Assembly (NCBI GenBank): GCA_050116035.1
Contig: JASFPJ010000017.1
Coordinates: 1 to 19,606 of the forward strand
Reading direction: 5' to 3'
Length of the DNA stretch: 19,606 nucleotides
From: SOIA01 sp050116035
GTDB taxonomy: Bacteria > Acidobacteriota > Aminicenantia > Aminicenantales > Aminicenantaceae
The position numbers and the translations under genes are program-made. Position 1 is the first letter of the stretch, and each line of letters starts with the position of its first letter. Shown one piece after another: positions 7,358 to 13,429 of this stretch. The notes beneath the pieces are model-generated. The model ran no database searches. It was given only the letters and a program-made list of their open reading frames with translations, and had not been told where the DNA came from.

Positions 7358-8329
7358 ATGACCAAAGATGAGATAATTCGAATCGGAAAAAGAGTCCTGA
7401 ACATCGAAGCCGATGCAGTCAAAACTCTGGCTTCAAGTTTGGACGACAATTTTTTCAAAGCCGTCGACCTTCTTTTCAATTCTAAAGCTCGTGTTATCGT
7501 CACCGGGATGGGAAAATCCGGTCTCGTCGGCCGGAAGCTTGCCGCCACCCTCTCCAGCTGCGGCACGCCCGCCCTGTTCATCCATCCCGCAGAAGCCGGG
7601 CACGGAGACCTTGGCATGGTCGTCAAAGAAGATGTCCTCATCGCCATTTCCTACAGCGGTGAGACAAAAGAGATTATCGGCCTCCTGGACTTCTTCAAGA
7701 GAGCGGGAATCCAACTCATCAGCATCACAGGGAATAAAAAATCGAGGCTGGCTCAATACAGCGATATAGTCTTGGAGGCGCGGGTTGAAAAAGAAGCGGA
7801 GCCGAACGGTCTGGTTCCCACAGCCAGCTCCACAGCCGCCCTGGCTTTGGGGGACGCCCTCGCAATCGCATTGATGAAGAAAAAGGGATTCGGTGAGAGG
7901 GATTTTGCGGTCGTTCACCCCAGAGGGGAGGCAGGAAAAAAACTTCTTAAAATTAAAAGCCTTATGCACAAAGGAAGACAGATTCCCTGTGTGTCTTTCG
8001 AGGCTTCTGTGAAAGAAGTTCTCGAAGAGATGTCCAGAAAAAAGCTGGGGATGACGTGTGTTGTGGATAACAAGGAAAGGCTTGTTGGAGTTGTCACCGA
8101 TGGAGATTTAAGACGAAAAATTCAGAAATATGGGAAGAGTTTTTTGGATAAGAGCGCTCAAGACTGCATGACTCCCGACCCATGGACCGTCAACAGGGAG
8201 GATTTGGCCACCACCGCATTGAACATCATGGAGGAGAACAAAATCACTTCCTTAGTCATTAAGAATAAAAACGGAAAGATTGAAGGAATCATCCATCTCC
8301 ATGACCTGTGGCGAACAGAGATGTTTTAA
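7358..8329 (+). CDS. kdsD: D-arabinose-5-phosphate isomerase (SIS + two CBS domains)
   Basis: This enzyme (KdsD/KpsF/GutQ family) interconverts ribulose-5-phosphate and arabinose-5-phosphate, the first committed step of Kdo synthesis. The 323-residue protein has a SIS sugar-isomerase domain at about residues 35-180, with VTGMGKSGLVGRKLAATL, H-P-A-E-A-G-H-G-D-L-G-M and S-Y-S-G-E-T-K-E. Two CBS domains follow at about 205-323; the first contains G-V-V-T-D-G-D-L-R-R and the second begins at D-C-M-T-P-D-P. Length and architecture match E. coli KdsD (328). The start is ATG 7358, 25 bases after kdsA, with only a distant GGAG (near 7325), so initiation may depend on read-through from kdsA. The stop overlaps the kdsC start by one base (TAATG). 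CBS domains may tune activity by nucleotide or sugar binding (inference). Confidence 0.95.
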   Translation: MTKDEIIRIGKRVLNIEADAVKTLASSLDDNFFKAVDLLFNSKARVIVTGMGKSGLVGRKLAATLSSCGTPALFIHPAEAGHGDLGMVVKEDVLIAISYSGETKEIIGLLDFFKRAGIQLISITGNKKSRLAQYSDIVLEARVEKEAEPNGLVPTASSTAALALGDALAIALMKKKGFGERDFAVVHPRGEAGKKLLKIKSLMHKGRQIPCVSFEASVKEVLEEMSRKKLGMTCVVDNKERLVGVVTDGDLRRKIQKYGKSFLDKSAQDCMTPDPWTVNREDLATTALNIMEENKITSLVIKNKNGKIEGIIHLHDLWRTEMF

Positions 8330-8877
8330 TGAATGCTAGAGACCGAGCCCGCAAGATCAAAATGATCATCATGGATGTGGATGGCACTCTCACAGATGGG
8401 ACCATCCTCGTGCTTCCCGACGGGGAGGAGCTCAAATCCTACAACGTCAAAGACGGCGCAGGAATCTTGCTCGCCCACTTAGCCGGGTTGAAAACAGGGA
8501 TCATCACTGGAAAAAAATCAAAACCCTTGGAAAAGAGAGCGGAGAAACTGAAAATTTTTGAAGTGCACCAGGGAATCCTTGATAAGAAAAAGACTCTAGC
8601 TGAAATTCTGGAAAAATCAAAGCTCGAACCCGAGGAGATCGCCTACATAGGGGATGACTTCGGAGACCTTGAAGTCCTCAAGTCCGTGGGATTTGCCGGA
8701 GCTGTGGCCGACGCCCATCCAGAGATTAAAAAATACAGTCATTTCGTTTGCTCTCACCCTGGGGGGAGAGGAGCTGTGAGGGAGTTCATCGAGTTCATAC
8801 TGGAAGCCCAGGATAAATGGGATGAAATCCAAGAGAATTTCAAAACCTTGACCGAACAGAAAGAGATCAAATTGTAA
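8329..8877 (+). CDS. kdsC: 3-deoxy-D-manno-octulosonate 8-phosphate phosphatase
   Basis: KdsC removes the phosphate from Kdo-8-phosphate, giving free Kdo for KdsB. The protein has 182 residues and is a minimal (C0) HAD phosphatase, usually tetrameric. It has the nucleophile motif M-D-V-D-G-T-L-T-D-G with D16 and D18, a Thr in I-I-T-G-K (motif II), a Lys in the K-K-K segment (motif III) and Y-I-G-D-D-F-G-D (motif IV). Start ATG 8329 overlaps the kdsD stop by one base; an upstream GTG (8308) would add seven residues inside kdsD and is not favoured. With kdsB, kdsA and kdsD it completes the pathway. Unlike many Gram-negative genomes, lptC-lptA-lptB do not follow it here. Confidence 0.94.
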   Translation: MNARDRARKIKMIIMDVDGTLTDGTILVLPDGEELKSYNVKDGAGILLAHLAGLKTGIITGKKSKPLEKRAEKLKIFEVHQGILDKKKTLAEILEKSKLEPEEIAYIGDDFGDLEVLKSVGFAGAVADAHPEIKKYSHFVCSHPGGRGAVREFIEFILEAQDKWDEIQENFKTLTEQKEIKL

Positions 8878-8893
8878 CGCCTGTCGGGAGCGT

Positions 8894-8910
8894 CTGGGCA
8901 CAGAGCCCAG
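8894..8910. repeat. short REP-like hairpin between kdsC and the phosphomutase gene
   Basis: CTGGGC and GCCCAG form a perfect 6-bp stem around the loop ACAGA. The flanking bases (TGTCGGGAGCGT on the left, GCCACTACG on the right) give an overall look like small intergenic REP-type elements. No T-run follows, so it is not a standard terminator. One copy only in an intergenic position here; the element type is inference. Confidence 0.4.
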
Positions 8911-8934
8911 GCCACTACGAAAGGGGATTCAAGG

Positions 8935-9048
8935 ATGACTTCCATGAATGAGTTTTGCACCTTTGAGAATGAGATGGATGACTTGAAAAAAATAACGCGA
9001 TTCCCTTTCCCGGATTTTAAACTCGCGACTTCTAGGAGGAAAGAGTGA
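8935..9048 (+). CDS. possible small ORF (37 aa), unknown
   Basis: This 37-codon frame fills most of the gap between kdsC and the phosphomutase gene. It starts at ATG 8935 with AAGG only 1-2 bases before it (weak), and a second in-frame ATG lies three codons later. Its stop overlaps the GTG start of the next gene as GTGA, the same junction type seen elsewhere in this operon. The predicted peptide begins with an acidic half (E, N and D rich) and ends in a basic one (T-S-R-R-K-E). It has no membrane helix and I recognise no family. It could be a leader-type coupling ORF, a decayed gene or chance. Conservation of the frame in relatives would decide. Confidence 0.25.
   Translation: MTSMNEFCTFENEMDDLKKITRFPFPDFKLATSRRKE
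9034..9040 (+). promoter_or_regulatory. strong ribosome binding site selecting a GTG start
   Basis: AGGAGGA, with GGAGG ending 5 bases before GTG 9045, is one of the best Shine-Dalgarno sequences in the window. It fixes the GTG start of the phosphomutase, whose conserved N-terminal sequence begins within a few residues. Confidence 0.8.
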
Positions 9049-10415
9049 AAATCAAACCAGAAATTTTCAGACAGTATGACATAAGAGGACTCGTCGATGC
9101 AGATCTGACTCAGGAGACAGTCGAACTGTTGGGCAAAGGAATCGGCACCTATTTCCGAAGGAACCAGAAAAAAGAGGTGGCTCTGGGAAGGGATTGCCGG
9201 CTCAGCTCTCCTCTCTATTCTAAAGCACTGGCCAAAGGTCTTCTCTCGACAGGTTGCGAGATCGTCGACCTCGGCATCATCCCCACCCCTCTTCTCTACT
9301 TCACCATATACTACAAAAAGATGGAAGCGGGTGTGATCATCACCGGCTCCCATAATCCGCCGGAGTATAACGGATTCAAGATGATGGTGGGAGAGGAAAC
9401 ACTCTACGGAGAAGCCATCCAGGAAATATTCACACTCATTCAAAACGAAGATTTCATTGAAGAAAAAAGCTCCCTTACAAGAGACTATGATATTGCCCCG
9501 GAATACCAGGAATATGTTTTGAAAAATATCAAGCTTGAAAAAAAGTTGAAAGTGGTCGTGGACGCCGGGAACGGAACGGCCGGTGTTGTCGCGGTTCCCA
9601 TTTTTAAAAAAATGGGATGTGAAGTGATCGAACTCTACTGCGAGATGGACGGCCGATTCCCCAACCATCACCCGGATCCGACACTCCCCGAAGCCCTTGA
9701 AGACCTGGTCCGGAAAGTGAAAGAAACGAAAGCGGACCTGGGAATAGCCTATGATGGGGATGGAGACAGGATTGGGATAATCGACGACAAGGGAAACATC
9801 ATCTGGGGAGATTTGCTCATGGTCCTCTTCGCTCGTGATATTCTTCCCTCCAACCCCGGCGCTCCCATCATTTCAGAAGTCAAAGCCTCTAAAGTCCTGT
9901 ATGATGAGATTGAAAGACTGGGCGGCCGACCCATCATGTGGAAAACAGGGCATTCCTTGATCAAGAAAAAAATCAAGGAGGAAAAGGCTCTTCTGGCCGG
10001 AGAGATGAGTGGTCATATTTTCTTTGCGGACCGATTTTTTGGTTTTGATGATGCCATCTACTCCTCAGCCCGTCTGCTTGAGCTTCTTTCAAGGTCCGAT
10101 AAAAAAGTCTCACAGATGCTTTCTGACCTGCCCAAAACGTTCCACACTCCTGAGATCAGAATATACGCCTCGGACGAAGTCAAGTTCAAAATCGTAGAAG
10201 AAGTCAAAAAAGAATTATCCCGGAAATACCCCATCATCGATATCGACGGAGTCAGAGCCATCTATCCCGGGGGATGGGGTTTAGTCCGCGCCTCTAATAC
10301 TCAAGAAGTCCTGGTTCTTCGCTTTGAAGGAGACACAGAAAAGGACCTGGACAACATTGAAGGCGAAGTCAAACAGGTCATCGAGGAAGTCATCCAAAGG
10401 TTAGGGCAAACTTGA
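9045..10415 (+). CDS. phosphomannomutase / phosphoglucomutase (AlgC/ManB type)
   Basis: This alpha-D-phosphohexomutase interconverts hexose-6- and hexose-1-phosphates. Next to a GDP-mannose pyrophosphorylase gene the likely product is mannose-1-phosphate, with glucose-1-phosphate as a second possibility. The 456-residue protein has the four usual landmarks. The phosphoserine loop TGSHNPPEYNGFK carries catalytic Ser102. The metal loop D-G-D-G-D-R begins at D237. The sugar-specificity loop G-E-M-S-G-H starts at residue 319; this GEMSG form is shared by PMM/PGM enzymes. The phosphate-binding loop R-A-S-N-T lies near residue 415. The N-terminal F-R-Q-Y-D-I-R-G is also classic. Start GTG 9045 follows a strong AGGAGGA. 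Phosphoglucosamine mutase is unlikely, because that family has a different specificity loop. About 150 bases separate it from the guanylyltransferase gene. Confidence 0.92.
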   Translation: MKIKPEIFRQYDIRGLVDADLTQETVELLGKGIGTYFRRNQKKEVALGRDCRLSSPLYSKALAKGLLSTGCEIVDLGIIPTPLLYFTIYYKKMEAGVIITGSHNPPEYNGFKMMVGEETLYGEAIQEIFTLIQNEDFIEEKSSLTRDYDIAPEYQEYVLKNIKLEKKLKVVVDAGNGTAGVVAVPIFKKMGCEVIELYCEMDGRFPNHHPDPTLPEALEDLVRKVKETKADLGIAYDGDGDRIGIIDDKGNIIWGDLLMVLFARDILPSNPGAPIISEVKASKVLYDEIERLGGRPIMWKTGHSLIKKKIKEEKALLAGEMSGHIFFADRFFGFDDAIYSSARLLELLSRSDKKVSQMLSDLPKTFHTPEIRIYASDEVKFKIVEEVKKELSRKYPIIDIDGVRAIYPGGWGLVRASNTQEVLVLRFEGDTEKDLDNIEGEVKQVIEEVIQRLGQT

Positions 10416-10461
10416 GCCTGAATGTGCGTTTGGTTCAGAGTATTTTTGTTAAAGCCCCGCA

Positions 10462-10495
10462 GAGGGGAGATCAATATCCTTTATTTCTCCCCCTC
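10462..10495. other. inverted repeat in the gap before the guanylyltransferase gene
   Basis: GAGGGGAGA (10462-10470) can pair with TCTCCCCCTC (10486-10495) with one bulged C, around a loop of about 15 A/T-rich bases. The gap (10416-10569) holds no credible gene. No T-run follows the hairpin, so termination is doubtful; it might be a processing or attenuation element. No convincing -35/-10 pair was seen in the gap. Confidence 0.3.
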
Positions 10496-10569
10496 GAGGT
10501 GGACGGCTTGTCTTTTCCGGCCTTTTTCATCGACAGAACGCCTCAGTTTCGGATTAAAGGAGTTTAGAA

Positions 10570-11646
10570 ATGGACCTTCGAGTGGTCATCATGGCAGGAG
10601 GAGCCGGTACACGATTCTGGCCAGTGAGCCGGAGAAAGAAACCGAAGCAGTTTCTCCCGATAGTGAGCGAAAAAACAATGATTGAGGAGACTATTGACCG
10701 TCTCTCCCCTCAAGTTCCCTTGCACAACATCTACACAATCGCTAACTCTGAAAAAACTGAGACAATCAAAAACCTCCTCCCCGGCCTCCCGGATGAGAAT
10801 TTTCTTATAGAGCCTAAGGGAAAAAACACAGCTCCCTCTTTAATACTGGCGACAGCCCGAATCTATCTCCAGAATCCACGGGCAGTTGTTGCCGCTTTGC
10901 CGGCTGATCATCTGATAAAAGACTCCTCTCTCTTCCTCCATAAATTTAAGGCGGCCGCCACTGCTGCATCAAGCGGAGACTACCTGGTCACCTTTGGGGT
11001 TCCTCCAAGCCACCCCGCCACAGGATACGGGTACATCCAATTTTCCACGGATAAGCCCCTCAAAACGCTGGATGAGCTCTTCTTTAACGTCCAGGAATTC
11101 AAAGAAAAACCAGGCCTTGAACAGGCTAAAGTTTTCCTTGAAGAGGGGAATTATTTCTGGAATTCAGGGATGTTCCTCTGGCAAGCCGAAGTGTTCGCGC
11201 AGAAGCTCGAACGATTTGCGTCTGATCTTTTTCCTTACTGGATAAAAATCCTGGAAGCTCTCAAAACTAACGACCGGGCACGAATCTCTTCCCTGTTTGA
11301 AGAAATTCCTTCTCTCTCCATCGACTACGCCCTGATGGAAAGGGCCGAAGGCGTCCTGATGGCCAAGGGTGACTTTGGCTGGTCAGATGTGGGGGCCTGG
11401 TCTTCCCTGGCCGAGATATGGCCCCAGGACAAGGCAGGAAATGCCTTGAAAGGAGAAAGTATCATCCTGGATTCCCAGGATTGTCTCGTCTATAATCCTG
11501 GAAAACTCACGGCTTTGATAGGGGTAAAGGACATCATCGTCGTGGATACTGACGACGCCCTTCTCGTCGTTCACAAAAGCCAGGATCAAAAAGTAAAGGA
11601 CATAGTGAGTCAGATCAAAAAAAAGAAAAAAGTGGACTACCTGTAA
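10570..11646 (+). CDS. manC: mannose-1-phosphate guanylyltransferase (GDP-mannose pyrophosphorylase)
   Basis: This enzyme makes GDP-mannose from mannose-1-phosphate and GTP, for use in O-antigen, capsule or glycolipid mannosylation. The 358-residue protein has the nucleotidyltransferase signature MAGGAGTRFWPVSR, followed by K-K-P-K-Q-F, at residues 8-27. Further motifs are E-P-K-G-K-N-T-A-P, A-A-L-P-A-D-H, G-Y-G-Y-I and F-W-N-S-G-M-F-L-W, then S-I-D-Y-A-L-M-E and W-S-D-V-G-A-W. It stops after the short C-terminal beta-helix region and lacks the phosphomannose-isomerase domain found in bifunctional ManC/AlgA proteins, so mannose-6-phosphate must come from elsewhere. Start ATG 10570 is 7 bases after AAAGGAG. 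It forms a functional pair with the phosphomutase gene upstream. Confidence 0.93.
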   Translation: MDLRVVIMAGGAGTRFWPVSRRKKPKQFLPIVSEKTMIEETIDRLSPQVPLHNIYTIANSEKTETIKNLLPGLPDENFLIEPKGKNTAPSLILATARIYLQNPRAVVAALPADHLIKDSSLFLHKFKAAATAASSGDYLVTFGVPPSHPATGYGYIQFSTDKPLKTLDELFFNVQEFKEKPGLEQAKVFLEEGNYFWNSGMFLWQAEVFAQKLERFASDLFPYWIKILEALKTNDRARISSLFEEIPSLSIDYALMERAEGVLMAKGDFGWSDVGAWSSLAEIWPQDKAGNALKGESIILDSQDCLVYNPGKLTALIGVKDIIVVDTDDALLVVHKSQDQKVKDIVSQIKKKKKVDYL

Positions 11647-11662
11647 AGAAAAACATTCCATC

Positions 11663-13129
11663 ATGCTCAACCTGAAAAAGAATGAAATGAACCTCAAGAG
11701 AGCCATTAAACGTGCCAGAGAACGCGACATCATCATCCCCACATTCCAGCAGATGCAGAACCCTGAGCTCATCCCTGATCAGGTCAAAGAAAAACTCAAA
11801 GAGATTGGACTGTGGGAGCTACATCCCTTCAACCTCTTTAGAATCACCTGGAAAAATGAGCCTGTTGCCCAAGGAGGAGGCTTTGGAGATGTCAACATCA
11901 TGGAGCTGTCCGGAGAATTAACCGGTGTTGATGCTCGGATTATCGGCCTGGTCGGCAAATGGTTCCCCACAGGCTCTCATAAAGTGGGCGCGACATTCGG
12001 TTGCCTTGTGCCGAAGCTCGTCACAGGCCAGTTCGACCCCTCTCATCACAAAGCGGTCTGGCCCTCGACTGGCAATTTCTGTCGTGGAGGGGCTTACGAC
12101 GCTTCTCTCCTGGCCTGCGAATCCATCGCCATCCTGCCCGAGGAAATGAGCCAGGAACGCTTTGAATGGCTCTCGACAGTCGCTGGAGAGGTGATCAAGA
12201 CTCCCGGCTGCGAGAGCAACGTCAAAGAAATCTTTGATAAATGTGGGGAGCTTCGGAAGACAAGAGAGGACATCGTAGTCTTTAACCAGTTTGACGAGTT
12301 CGGAAACTATCTCTGGCATTACTCTGTTACCGGGAATGCGGCTGAAGAAACGCTCAGGAAAACGATGTCAGAACAAGAGCGATTTGCGGGTTTTGTGGCC
12401 ACATCCGGTTCGGCTGGGACAGTGTCAGGCTGCGGAGATTATCTCAAGGAAAAATTTCCCGCATGCACAGTCGCTGTGGGAGAAGCCCTTCAATGCCCCA
12501 CACTCCTCCTCAATGGTTTCGGAGGGCACCGGATCGAGGGAATCGGAGACAAGCATGTCCCGTGGATCCATAACGTCCGGAACACAGACATGGTTATTGC
12601 CATTGATGATAACGACTGCATGAGTCTTATCAGGCTCTTCAACGAACCGGCCGGGAAAGAATACCTGAAAAAACAGGGGATTTCTGAATCCTTAGTGAAC
12701 AGCCTCGCCCTCCTCGGAATCTCGAGCATAAGTAATCTGTTGGCCGCCATTAAATTTTCTAAATATTACGAACTCACCTCAAAAGACGTGATCCTCACTG
12801 TTTTCACTGATTCCATGGAGCTCTACGGGAGCCGCCTGGAGGAACTGCGGCAAACGCACGGAAAATACTCGGAACACGAGGCTTCGAAAGACTCTCATTG
12901 TTCTCTCCTTGGAGCGAAAATGGACCACATGCTTGAACTCAACCATTATGACAGAAAACGGATTCACAACTTGAAATACTTCACCTGGGTTGAACAACAG
13001 GGGAAAGATGTGGATGAACTGAATGCGCAGTGGGACGATCATCCTGGCTACTGGATGAGGATTCAATCAAATGCAGATGAGCTCGACCGGCTGATCGAGG
13101 AGTTCAACCAAAAAACGGGCCTTCTTTAG
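11663..13129 (+). CDS. fold-type II PLP-dependent enzyme, substrate unknown
   Basis: The 488-residue protein belongs to the tryptophan synthase beta / cysteine synthase superfamily of pyridoxal-phosphate enzymes. The likely Schiff-base lysine is K107 in F-P-T-G-S-H-K-V-G-A. The substrate/PLP Asn loop reads W-P-S-T-G-N-F-C-R-G-G-A, around residue 135. A glycine-rich phosphate loop is S-G-S-A-G-T-V-S-G-C-G, near residue 250. It is much longer than cysteine synthase (about 310) or threonine synthase-like monomers, with an N-terminal extension of about 65 residues and a long C-terminal part rich in H, D and W. Cysteines in N-F-C-R-G and elsewhere are notable. ATG 11663 is used; ATG 11687 is also possible and neither has a good ribosome site. 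It follows manC after 16 bases, so co-transcription is likely, but no function in glycan synthesis is implied. I cannot name its reaction. Confidence 0.8.
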   Translation: MLNLKKNEMNLKRAIKRARERDIIIPTFQQMQNPELIPDQVKEKLKEIGLWELHPFNLFRITWKNEPVAQGGGFGDVNIMELSGELTGVDARIIGLVGKWFPTGSHKVGATFGCLVPKLVTGQFDPSHHKAVWPSTGNFCRGGAYDASLLACESIAILPEEMSQERFEWLSTVAGEVIKTPGCESNVKEIFDKCGELRKTREDIVVFNQFDEFGNYLWHYSVTGNAAEETLRKTMSEQERFAGFVATSGSAGTVSGCGDYLKEKFPACTVAVGEALQCPTLLLNGFGGHRIEGIGDKHVPWIHNVRNTDMVIAIDDNDCMSLIRLFNEPAGKEYLKKQGISESLVNSLALLGISSISNLLAAIKFSKYYELTSKDVILTVFTDSMELYGSRLEELRQTHGKYSEHEASKDSHCSLLGAKMDHMLELNHYDRKRIHNLKYFTWVEQQGKDVDELNAQWDDHPGYWMRIQSNADELDRLIEEFNQKTGLL

Positions 13130-13293
13130 TAAACGAAGGAGCCAGGCCTCGACATTAGACATTGGAAATCCGGCTCTGTCAAAGTGTAACGTTTTATCAG
13201 CCGCGAAAGCGATGAGCTAGATTACTTGCTTCGTGTGCCCATTGAGGGTGAATTCTGAACCTGAGTGCCTTAATCGAGGAACTAAATATCCCA

Positions 13294-13308
13294 TGTCAAG
13301 GACTGACA
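13294..13308. repeat. small inverted repeat resembling REP/IS200-family end sequence
   Basis: TGTCA-AGGAC-TGACA is a 5-bp stem with a 5-base loop, continued by CACC. The pattern of GTCAAGG joined to CTGAC followed by C-rich bases resembles sequences I associate with REP elements and single-strand (Y1) transposase relics. No transposase is in view, so it would be at most a solitary relic. Confidence 0.3.
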
Positions 13309-13321
13309 CCTTTGCCTCGCA

Positions 13322-13350
13322 TTGACAACATATCTTTGCTCTGTTATAAG
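13322..13350 (+). promoter_or_regulatory. sigma70-type promoter for the 844-codon gene
   Basis: TTGACA at 13322-13327 and TATAAG at 13345-13350 are separated by exactly 17 bases (6/6 and 5/6 matches to consensus). Transcription would start near 13357, giving a leader of about 73 bases before ATG 13430. Confidence 0.75.
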
Positions 13351-13429
13351 CTTCTCTTTAGAAAACGGAAAAGGAGCCGGTTGGGATAGAAACCAGGATG
13401 TTCTTCCAATGCTCACAAAGGCATCGTGA

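Larger units (their letters stand above)
13130..13429. other. intergenic region with promoter and REP-like element
   Basis: This 300-base gap separates the long operon from the 844-codon gene. It holds a small inverted repeat at 13294-13308 and a strong sigma70-type promoter at 13322-13350. I found no convincing terminator for the upstream operon; only a weak GAGCC/GGCTC pairing (13139-13143 with 13172-13176) is present. No small gene is evident. Confidence 0.6.

Noticed and set aside
8754..9671. Minus-strand frame of 305 codons
   Set aside because: It lies opposite kdsC and the phosphomutase gene, both with clear family motifs, and shows no recognisable domain; it is an antisense shadow.
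10422..10685. Frame of 87 codons starting between the phosphomutase and guanylyltransferase genes
   Set aside because: More than a third of it overlaps manC out of frame, and it has no ribosome site or family resemblance.
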